43,240 nucleotides of DNA. Source: Bacteroidales bacterium. Lineage in GTDB: Bacteria > Bacteroidota > Bacteroidia > Bacteroidales > Paludibacteraceae. The position numbers were made by a program, and so were the translations under genes. The stretch covers positions 1-43,240 of the forward strand of contig JAJFVH010000107.1 in assembly GCA_021371875.1 (NCBI GenBank), written 5' to 3'. Every line of letters starts with the position of its first letter. Position 1 is the stretch's first letter. Below are positions 28,865 through 35,148 of this stretch, piece after piece. The notes below the pieces were generated by a model. The model did not search any database and had not been told where the DNA came from. It worked only from the letters and a program-made list of their open reading frames with translations.

Positions 28865-29650
28865 TTATTCTTCTTTCTTTATCACCTGAACGACCAATCC
28901 TGTAATCGTCATTCCGAACATGGCCGGCATATAGGATGTTGTTCCGTTAATACAGGCTTTTTTATCACTCCAGTTATCAGCCTTCAAATCAGTGAAATCG
29001 TTGTTGTTTTCCGAACTGTTCTCTTTGATTATTATTTCTTCCCCCTGATTTTTTAATAATTCGTCGCTGTAAACGCACATAAACTTTTTGCTGGTTCCTC
29101 CTGTTTTTTTTAATCTGCTCCGTAGCGCAGCTCCCAGCGGACAACCCTGCACTTTCCAGAATTCAGCCACTTTGATGCGGGTCGGATCCATTTTAAGTGC
29201 AGCTCCCATCGATGAAAAGAAAGTGGCGTTGGTCTTGGTAGCTGTTTGTATAAGATGTACTTTATTGGATAAACTGTCGATACAATCGATGATAAAATCG
29301 TATGAATCAAGTTCAAATGATTCGGAAGTTTCCGGACTATATATTTTTTGAAGAGCTGTGATTTCAGCTCTTGGATTGATTTCAAGTAATCGCTCTTTCA
29401 ATACTTCTGTTTTTGTTTTTCCTACGGTTTTGGTGGTCGCCAGAAGTTGCCGGTTGATGTTCGTAACGCTTACCCTGTCGGAGTCGACTATGGTCAAATG
29501 ACCAATGCCTGAACGGATTAAACTTTCGGCACACCAGCTTCCAACGCCACCTATACCAAAAATAATTACCTGCTTTGCGGCAGCTTTTTTTATAAAACTC
29601 CTCCCTAAAAGCAGTTCCGTGCGTTGGAAAATATCTTTTTCAATATCCAT
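28865..29650 (-). CDS. tcdA: tRNA threonylcarbamoyladenosine dehydratase (ThiF/E1-like)
   Basis: TcdA/CsdL converts t6A at position 37 of ANN-decoding tRNAs to the cyclic ct6A form, using ATP. The E1-like fold is clear: GIGGVGSWCAESLIRSGIG (nucleotide-binding loop, about residues 32-50), TIVDSDRVSVTNINRQ with the ATP-contacting Asp, Asn and Arg, and DYDFIIDCIDSLSNKV. The C-terminal CINGTTSYMPAMFGMTITGLVV is also typical of this subfamily rather than ThiF or MoeB. The 261-aa length is normal. A Sua5-type t6A gene lies at the right edge of the window but is not linked. Confidence 0.92.
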   Translation of the reverse strand: MDIEKDIFQRTELLLGRSFIKKAAAKQVIIFGIGGVGSWCAESLIRSGIGHLTIVDSDRVSVTNINRQLLATTKTVGKTKTEVLKERLLEINPRAEITALQKIYSPETSESFELDSYDFIIDCIDSLSNKVHLIQTATKTNATFFSSMGAALKMDPTRIKVAEFWKVQGCPLGAALRSRLKKTGGTSKKFMCVYSDELLKNQGEEIIIKENSSENNNDFTDLKADNWSDKKACINGTTSYMPAMFGMTITGLVVQVIKKEE

Positions 29651-29830
29651 TAACTGATTGATTATTTATTCGTTTTCTTTTTGCTGTTGTGGGAGATTGG
29701 TTAATCTGTTAATTAGTTCACCCTGTTTATACAACATCAAATTTTTCAAACCTGCAATTCTGAAATCGTAAAACCCAAAACATGACTACCGTCAGGCAGG
29801 CACGAAATATTAAACACTAAACGCAAAACA

Positions 29831-30508
29831 CTATCCATTCTGACTAATCATCAACAACGATTTTTTATTTAAAATTTCGATTCGTTTTCCGGTTACTATG
29901 ATAATTTTGTCTTTATCAAATTCCGCCAAAACGCGACTCACGCTTTCGCGACTTGTATCTACCAGGTTTGCCAATTCGGCTTGCGAAAGAGGCAAAATAA
30001 AGGCATCCGACATGAAAATTTTATCCGAGAATTCTAACAATGCATCTGCCATATTCCCGCGGATCAATTTTTGTGTGCGGTTGGCACAACGCCGAAACGA
30101 TTCCAGTTCGTTCTGACACAATTCAAGAATAATTTCGTGAGAAAACTCCCTGTTTTCGTTCAAAATATTTTCGAAAACATGTACATCGATAAAACAAACT
30201 TCCACTTCGGTCACGGCTGTTACCGAATATTGATTGATTTTATCTCCGAACGTGGTTGGCAAACCTAGATAGGTAGGAGATTTTACAACCCTGACAATTT
30301 GCTCGTGATACGGACCTGCTAAATGAATTTTCGCCAAGCCGGTGCGCAGAAAAACCACATTGGTGGAATACATGCCCTGTTTGATAATTGTATCACCTTT
30401 TTTGAATTTCAAAACAAGATGATTTTCAGATAATTGTTCGAAACTGCAATCGCTGAGCGTGGCTGCCGCTTTTGAATTAAACGGACAATTTTTACAATCG
30501 TTTTGCAT
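29831..30508 (-). CDS. Crp/Fnr family transcriptional regulator
   Basis: From the ATG at 30508 the 225-residue protein has an N-terminal cysteine pair C5-x2-C8 plus C21, a cyclic-nucleotide-binding-type beta-barrel (LKFKKGDTIIKQGMYSTNVVFLRTG..YLGLPTTFGD), a dimer helix, and a winged helix-turn-helix. The recognition helix TSRESVSRVLAEF matches the R-E-x3-R signature of CRP, which reads TGTGA half-sites; the same stretch also fits the E-x2-S-R pattern of FNR. The cysteines could hold an Fe-S cluster or act as a thiol switch, but this is inference. The frame is open to 30589, but 30508 is preferred because the promoter at 30535-30565 lies inside the longer frame. It is divergent from the DsrE2-TusA-Qmo-like operon. 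Confidence 0.9.
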   Translation of the reverse strand: MQNDCKNCPFNSKAAATLSDCSFEQLSENHLVLKFKKGDTIIKQGMYSTNVVFLRTGLAKIHLAGPYHEQIVRVVKSPTYLGLPTTFGDKINQYSVTAVTEVEVCFIDVHVFENILNENREFSHEIILELCQNELESFRRCANRTQKLIRGNMADALLEFSDKIFMSDAFILPLSQAELANLVDTSRESVSRVLAEFDKDKIIIVTGKRIEILNKKSLLMISQNG

Positions 30509-30534
30509 AAATACCGGGGTGCTTAAATAAGTTG

Positions 30535-30565
30535 CAAATATATACAATGTGATGCAAATCACAAA
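30535..30565 (-). promoter_or_regulatory. Regulator promoter: TTTG-N19-TATATTTG
   Basis: On the minus strand TTTG (30562-30565) and TATATTTG (30535-30542) are separated by exactly 19 bp. The Crp-type palindrome at 30548-30563 lies between them and touches the -33 box, which predicts self-repression. Confidence 0.6.
30548..30563. promoter_or_regulatory. Crp/Fnr-type operator TGTGAT-N4-ATCACA
   Basis: A perfect palindrome, TGTGATGCAAATCACA, in the 158-bp divergent region. It equals the ideal TGTGA-N6-TCACA CRP site. It overlaps the regulator's promoter, and its centre is about 75 bp upstream of the expected transcription start of the dsrE2 operon, a place from which activation is possible. Confidence 0.7.
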
Positions 30566-30617
30566 ATAATGTACTAATATACACATCAAAAAAATGAATT
30601 TTAATACAACTACTCCA

Positions 30618-30625
30618 TATATTTG
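30618..30625 (+). promoter_or_regulatory. -7 box TATATTTG of the dsrE2-tusA-Qmo-like operon
   Basis: Exact TAnnTTTG, 41 bp upstream of the ATG at 30667. The -33 position is poorly matched, as expected for a promoter that needs an activator. Confidence 0.5.
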
Positions 30626-30666
30626 CAGAAAAATTTCTTTAATTAAATTCCTTTAAATTAATAGGT

Positions 30667-31233
30667 ATGGAAAACTCAACAGAACTTACCCTCGAACAAC
30701 TTCAAAAGCAGGTAGAACTCTTGCAAAAAAAAGTTGGAAAACTCGAAAAAAACCGCAAAGACCAACTGGCTATTGCCATTGTTTCGGGCGATATGGACAA
30801 AGTGTTAGCTGCCATGGTTATATCATTAGCCGCTGCTGCTATGGATACGCAAGTAAAACTTTTCTTCTCATTCTGGTCACTTTCAGCTCTTCGCGATCCC
30901 AAGAAAAGTCCGAAAGGAAAAGATTTTATCTCTAAAATGTTTGGTATTATGCTTCCAAAAGGAAAAGACAAACTCAAACTGTCGAATATGAATATGGCTG
31001 GTATGGGTCCGATGATGATTAAAATGTTGATGAAGAAACAAAATGTGCTTTCATTGGACGAAATGTTCAAGCAAGCAGGCGATTTAGGTGTAGAAATCAC
31101 CGTTTGCGAAATGTCGATGGGTTTAATGGGCTTCAAAAAAGAAGAAATGATCGATTATCCGAATCTGCGTTTCGCCGGCGCTGCCACTTTTGTTGCCGAT
31201 GCAGGTGAAAGTGCAATGCAGTTGTTTATCTAA
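30667..31233 (+). CDS. DsrE2-like sulfur-carrier family protein (DsrE/F/H superfamily)
   Basis: The 188-residue protein starts with a short coiled coil (residues ~8-30), followed by the DsrE fold: LAIAIVSGDMDKVLAAMVISLAAAAM, VKLFFSFWSLSALRD, a methionine-rich middle part, LDEMFKQAGDLGVEITVCEMSMGLMGF and the FAGAATFVADAGES end. Cys147 in VCEMS is the only cysteine and sits where DsrE2 proteins carry their persulfide. DsrE2 proteins typically occur beside TusA and Hdr-like complexes and pass protein-bound sulfane sulfur in the cytoplasm. It is the first gene after the Crp-type operator and is followed by tusA. It may serve as sulfur donor or acceptor for the complex encoded downstream. Confidence 0.87.
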   Translation: MENSTELTLEQLQKQVELLQKKVGKLEKNRKDQLAIAIVSGDMDKVLAAMVISLAAAAMDTQVKLFFSFWSLSALRDPKKSPKGKDFISKMFGIMLPKGKDKLKLSNMNMAGMGPMMIKMLMKKQNVLSLDEMFKQAGDLGVEITVCEMSMGLMGFKKEEMIDYPNLRFAGAATFVADAGESAMQLFI

Positions 31234-31238
31234 AAAAT

Positions 31239-31365
31239 GCCCCCTAACCCCCTAAAGGGGGAATATAGATGATAGCTTCAGTTATTAACAAAACAAAAAC
31301 TAATTTAAAAAACAAATAATCCAAAGACTTACACTTTATTCCCCCCTTTAGGGGGTTAGGGGGCA
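31239..31365. repeat. Inverted palindromic repeat pair, dsrE2/tusA junction
   Basis: Arms at 31239-31262 (GCCCCCTAACCCCC-taaa-GGGG) and 31339-31365 (its reverse complement with one extra C). The spacer contains AAAACTAATTTAAAA. The pair runs from just after the dsrE2 stop to 21 bp before tusA. Confidence 0.85.
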
Positions 31366-31385
31366 AGTTCTAATAACTTACAATT

Positions 31386-31637
31386 ATGACAACCGAAGAA
31401 TTAAAAAACGTAAAATCGAATTTAGTAGTTGATGCCCGTGGAACAGCTTGTCCGGGTCCACTTTTAGCAGCCAAAAAGGCAATTGGCGATATTGAATCAG
31501 GCGAAATTTTGGAAGTGCTTTCAGCCGATGAAGGAACCAAGAACGATATTCCACGCTGGTGCGAAAAAGTTGGTCACGAATATCTTGGTTTTTATGACGA
31601 AGATAGTTTTAGCCGCCTATTTTTAATCAAAGAATAA
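31386..31637 (+). CDS. tusA: TusA-family sulfurtransferase
   Basis: The 83-residue cytoplasmic sulfur carrier has the signature VVDARGTACPGPLLAAKKAI with the sulfur-binding Cys22 in a C-P-x-P motif. It continues with the usual beta-alpha-beta pattern GEILEVLSADEGTKNDIPRWCEKVGHEYLG. TusA holds sulfane sulfur as a persulfide and hands it to partners such as DsrE proteins or Hdr-like complexes. Here it lies between the DsrE2-like gene and the Hdr/Qmo-like genes, so a role in energy or sulfur metabolism is more likely than tRNA thiolation (no TusBCDE genes are seen). Repeat pairs flank it on both sides. Confidence 0.93.
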   Translation: MTTEELKNVKSNLVVDARGTACPGPLLAAKKAIGDIESGEILEVLSADEGTKNDIPRWCEKVGHEYLGFYDEDSFSRLFLIKE

Positions 31638-31765
31638 AGCCCCATCAAACCTTCCCTATGGGGAGGCTTAAAGACTTATTCTCTGAAATTGAGAAACTAA
31701 TTTACAGAAACTAATTTTAATATAGCTAACCCAAAAGTTCCCCTTCGGGGGATTTAGGGGGCTTT
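31635..31765. repeat. Inverted palindromic repeat pair, tusA/FlpD junction
   Basis: Left arm about 31635-31672 (AAAGCCCCATC..CCC-tat-GGGGAGGC, diverged), right arm about 31735-31765 (AAGTTCCCC-ttc-GGGGGATTTAGGGGGC). The spacer holds AAACTAATTTTAATA just before the right arm. Confidence 0.75.
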
Positions 31766-31771
31766 ACCACT

Positions 31772-32170
31772 ATGTCAACATCACCCAAGATTTTGGTTTT
31801 TTCGACCGATAAAATATCCGACCCGGGAATTGACCAGGCAGGTTTGCGTAAAATACATTACGCGCCTTCCGTTTATGTTATCAGTTTACCATGTTCGTCC
31901 GGCATCAAGCCCAGATGGATTTTACATGCATTGGAAAATGGCTTTGATGGCGTTTTCATTGCTGCAGATGGCCATGAATGTTCCTATAGTGCACGATGTG
32001 CTGACCACACAAATACCATTGTGGAAACAACTCAGGAACTTATGAAAGAGAAAAATATTAATCCCAGACGTGTGCGTATGGCTGCACTTTGCTCAGTGTG
32101 TGCCGAACCTTTTATGAATCACATGGAAAATTACGGGAAAATTTTAGCAGGGTTAGAAGAAGCCCCCTAA
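31772..32170 (+). CDS. FlpD/MvhD-type iron-sulfur protein (hydrogenase iron-sulfur subunit family)
   Basis: The 132-residue protein resembles the delta subunit that connects hydrogenase or formate dehydrogenase to HdrA in methanogens, and the C-terminal domain of QmoB. ILVFSTDK at the start, RWILHALENGFDGVFIAADG in the middle and NINPRRVRMAALCSVCAEPFMNHMEN near the end fit PF02662. Its cysteines are C41, C70, C76 and a C107-x2-C110 pair. The usual G-C-x-x-G-x-C-H-Y segment is changed to GHECSYSARC, so the cluster may differ from the classical [2Fe-2S]. Its stop lies inside the next repeat arm. It probably docks to one of the two HdrA-like proteins encoded next. Confidence 0.8.
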   Translation: MSTSPKILVFSTDKISDPGIDQAGLRKIHYAPSVYVISLPCSSGIKPRWILHALENGFDGVFIAADGHECSYSARCADHTNTIVETTQELMKEKNINPRRVRMAALCSVCAEPFMNHMENYGKILAGLEEAP

Positions 32171-32310
32171 ATCCCCCGAAGGGGGACTTTAATAATAGTA
32201 TTGATTATCAAAATAGAGAATCAGAATTTTATGAATAATGATAAAAATATAAAAAAAGATACTAACTCAAACTTCCCCCCTTCGGGGGGATTGAGGGGGA
32301 CTTCTGGGGG
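32158..32310. repeat. Inverted palindromic repeat pair, FlpD/HdrA junction, overlapping both genes
   Basis: The left arm (about 32158-32190) covers the last codons and stop of the FlpD gene. The right arm (about 32270-32310) lies inside the HdrA/GltD reading frame and encodes about NFPPSGGLRGTSGG. The spacer contains AGATACTAACTCAAA before the right arm. Confidence 0.8.
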
Positions 32311-35095
32311 TTACGATGCATTAGTTATCGGAGGCGGAATTGCCGGTCAGGAAGCTGCTTTAAGCCTTGCTGATATGGGTCATGAAGTACTTTTAGTGGA
32401 TAAAGCCTTATCCATCGGCGGTAAAATGATTCAGCTCAGTAAAGTGTTCCCAACGCTGGACTGTGCGGCCTGTATTACCACTCCGAAAATGTCGGAAACC
32501 GCTCGCCACCCTAACATCACGCTTGCACTCAACAGCGAGATTGACGGTATTACGAAAGAGGGAGATGATTTTAATGTGCAAATCTCGAAAAAAGCCCGTT
32601 ACATTATACCTGAAGATTGCACCGGTTGTGCCGAGTGCGAAGCGGTTTGTCCCGAAGTACGCAGCGATGATTATAATGCCAACCTTGCAGGACGTAAAGT
32701 GGCTTATATTCCTTTCAATCTCGCTAATCCTCGTATTGCCACTATCGACCGTCAGGATCATTCTGCTCCTTGTATCAACGAATGTCCGGGAGGCGTAAAA
32801 CCTTATGGATACATTACCTTGGCACGCAACGGACAATATGAAGAAGCCATGAAGCTTCACCTCGAAGATATTCCTTTTCCCGGAAGTTTGGGTCGTGCCT
32901 GTTACGCTCCTTGTCAGAATGCTTGTACACGTGCAAGTCTGGAAGCTGCAGTGGACATTCGCAAAACTAAACGCTTTTTTGCCGACTGGTATTACGAAAA
33001 ATATCCCGAAGCTCCTGCAGTGGAAATTAAAAATAAGACTGACAAGAAAATTGCCGTAATCGGTTCGGGTCCTGCCGGAATCACTGCTGCTTATCATTTG
33101 GCTTTGAAAGGTCATACAGTGACTATTTTCGAAGCTGCTCCTGCTGCCGGTGGAATGTTACGCTTGGCTTTGCCGGAATATCGTGCACCTAAAAGCGTGG
33201 TCGATCGCGATTTGAAAAATATCACCGTTTTGGGTGTAAAAATAGAAGTAAACAAAAAAATTACCGATTTGAAAGCCTTGAAAAAAGAAGGTTATGATGC
33301 CGTTTTCGTTTCGGTTGGAACACACGATGCAGTTTCATCAAAAACGGAAGGTTCGGATTTGGCAGGTGTTGTGGATTGCCTTCATTTTCTTCGTGAAGCC
33401 AATATCGGTAAAAAAGAAGACCTGAAAGGCAAACGCGTGATGGTGATTGGTGGTGGTAACACAGCCATTGATGCTGCCCGCACCTCATTGCGTTTGGGCG
33501 CTGAAAAAGTAACGGTTGTTTACCGTCGCAGCCGTGAAGAAATGCCATGTTTTGCTCCTGAAATTCACGAAGCGGAAGAAGAAGGGGTGGAAATTATGAT
33601 ACTCCGCAATCCGGTGAAATACATGGGCGAAGAAGGCCAAATCAAACAGGTTCAATTAGTAAAAATGCAGTTAGGCGAAAAAGATGCCAGCGGTCGTCGT
33701 AGTCCTGAACCTGTAAAAGGTTCGGAATATATCGAAAATGTAGATTATGTAATCGAAGCTATCGGTTTGAAACCTTCCACTTCACCTTTTGCGGGACAAA
33801 TTGATTTGAATAAAAACGGAACAATTGTAGCCGACAAAAAAACGCTGCAAACTTCTGTTGATTATATTTTTGCAGGTGGCGATACAGTTACAGGTGCAAC
33901 CACTTTGATTGAAGCGGCCGGACAAGGTAAAAAAGCTGCTTTCTACATGGACAAATACTTACGTGATTTGAACATGGAAGATTTTGAAGATGGCGACAAA
34001 CTGCCCGCTATTGATAAAAGCAAGGTTCTCAGCAAATACAACGGCAAAGTACAACCGGCTGTTCCGGGTGGTATGATGCCGCTTGCACAACGTGCAACAA
34101 GTTGGGAGGAAGTGGAACAAACATTTACCGAAGCCGAATTGAAAGCCAGCACCGAACGCTGCCTGGATTGCAGTAATTGCCGCGAATGTCACCAGTGTGT
34201 GGCTGCCTGTCCGTCGAATGCGATTGATTTTAGTCAGAAAACACAGGTGATCAATACAACCGTAAAATCGGTAGTGCTAACAACAGGTTACAAACTGTTC
34301 CCTCCAACGGGAAAACCGAATTACGGTTATGCAAAATATGCTAACGTGATTGATTCCATGCAAATGGACCGCCTCATTGCACCAACACGTCCGTTCAACA
34401 ATGTGCTTCGTCCGGGAGATGGGAAAACGCCGGATAATATTGCGTACGTGCTTTGTACCGGTTCGCGTGACTCGGCTATTGAGAATTCAGGTTGTGGCGC
34501 CGATTGTGAAAATAATCCGATTTGCTCGCAAATTTGCTGTATGTATTCCATTAAGCAAGCGCAATTATTGATGGGTGCGTTGCCCATGGCCGATATCACC
34601 ATTTATTATATGGATATCCGTGCATTTGGTAAAGGTTATGAGGAATTTTTCCAGGAAGCTAAATCGATGGGAGTGAACTTTGTAAAAGGGAAAGTGGCTA
34701 AAATCCGAGAGAACGAAAATGGAAGCGGCGACCTGATTATTCGTTACGAAGATGTTACCAAAGGCATTGTAAAAGAAGCCAAACACGATGTGGTGGTACT
34801 TTCGGTAGGTGTTGTTCCAAATAAAGAAATTCCGCAAATGTTCAAAAATCAGTTACTGGAACTGGACGCTTTCAACTTTGTAAAACAAACCGATGAATTG
34901 ATAAGCCCTTCATTGACAAGTATCGAAGGAGTTTATGTGGCGGGAGCTGCTTCAGGACCAAAAGATATCCCTGATTCAATTTTGTCGGCGGGCGCTGCTG
35001 CTTCGGAAGTTGCTGGATATTTGAATAGAAGAACCAGCCCCCTAAATCCCCCGAAGGGGGACTTCAAGAGGGAAAAGTCTTTGAAATTGCAATAA
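32231..35095 (+). CDS. HdrA/QmoA-like flavoprotein with an inserted GltD/NfnB-type NAD(P)H-flavin module
   Basis: Numbering is from the first open codon (TTG 32201); ATG 32231 is residue 11 and is the likely start. An HdrA-type FAD site comes first: GGGIAGQEAALSLADMGHEV (44-63), C88/C91 in DCAACITTPKM, and a [4Fe-4S] motif C140-x2-C143-x2-C146-x3-C150. A full glutamate-synthase small-subunit/NfnB module follows: cysteines 191, 195, 234, 238 and 242; FAD loop GSGPAG (288-293); NAD(P)H loop GGGNTA (417-422); FAGGD (557-561). Next is a cysteine-dense ferredoxin motif (654, 657, 660, 663, 666, 670). The HdrA fold then resumes, with C752, C765, C769, C775 and CC779-780. Two FADs, a nucleotide site and several clusters would suit NAD(P)H-coupled, perhaps bifurcating, electron transfer. 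The last residues are repeat-encoded. Confidence 0.87.
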   Translation: MNNDKNIKKDTNSNFPPSGGLRGTSGGYDALVIGGGIAGQEAALSLADMGHEVLLVDKALSIGGKMIQLSKVFPTLDCAACITTPKMSETARHPNITLALNSEIDGITKEGDDFNVQISKKARYIIPEDCTGCAECEAVCPEVRSDDYNANLAGRKVAYIPFNLANPRIATIDRQDHSAPCINECPGGVKPYGYITLARNGQYEEAMKLHLEDIPFPGSLGRACYAPCQNACTRASLEAAVDIRKTKRFFADWYYEKYPEAPAVEIKNKTDKKIAVIGSGPAGITAAYHLALKGHTVTIFEAAPAAGGMLRLALPEYRAPKSVVDRDLKNITVLGVKIEVNKKITDLKALKKEGYDAVFVSVGTHDAVSSKTEGSDLAGVVDCLHFLREANIGKKEDLKGKRVMVIGGGNTAIDAARTSLRLGAEKVTVVYRRSREEMPCFAPEIHEAEEEGVEIMILRNPVKYMGEEGQIKQVQLVKMQLGEKDASGRRSPEPVKGSEYIENVDYVIEAIGLKPSTSPFAGQIDLNKNGTIVADKKTLQTSVDYIFAGGDTVTGATTLIEAAGQGKKAAFYMDKYLRDLNMEDFEDGDKLPAIDKSKVLSKYNGKVQPAVPGGMMPLAQRATSWEEVEQTFTEAELKASTERCLDCSNCRECHQCVAACPSNAIDFSQKTQVINTTVKSVVLTTGYKLFPPTGKPNYGYAKYANVIDSMQMDRLIAPTRPFNNVLRPGDGKTPDNIAYVLCTGSRDSAIENSGCGADCENNPICSQICCMYSIKQAQLLMGALPMADITIYYMDIRAFGKGYEEFFQEAKSMGVNFVKGKVAKIRENENGSGDLIIRYEDVTKGIVKEAKHDVVVLSVGVVPNKEIPQMFKNQLLELDAFNFVKQTDELISPSLTSIEGVYVAGAASGPKDIPDSILSAGAAASEVAGYLNRRTSPLNPPKGDFKREKSLKLQ

Positions 35096-35148
35096 AATTA
35101 TTACGAAACTAATTAAAAAGTCCCCCTTCGGGGGATTTAGGGGGCTAT
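35035..35148. repeat. Inverted palindromic repeat pair, HdrA-GltD/QmoB-like junction
   Basis: Arms about 35035-35064 and 35117-35148 are reverse complements of the AGCCCCCTAAATCCCCC-gaa-GGGGG type. The left arm and following bases encode the last ~20 residues of the HdrA/GltD protein (SPLNPPKGDF..). The right arm ends at the ATG of the next gene. The spacer holds GAAACTAATTAAAA. Confidence 0.87.
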
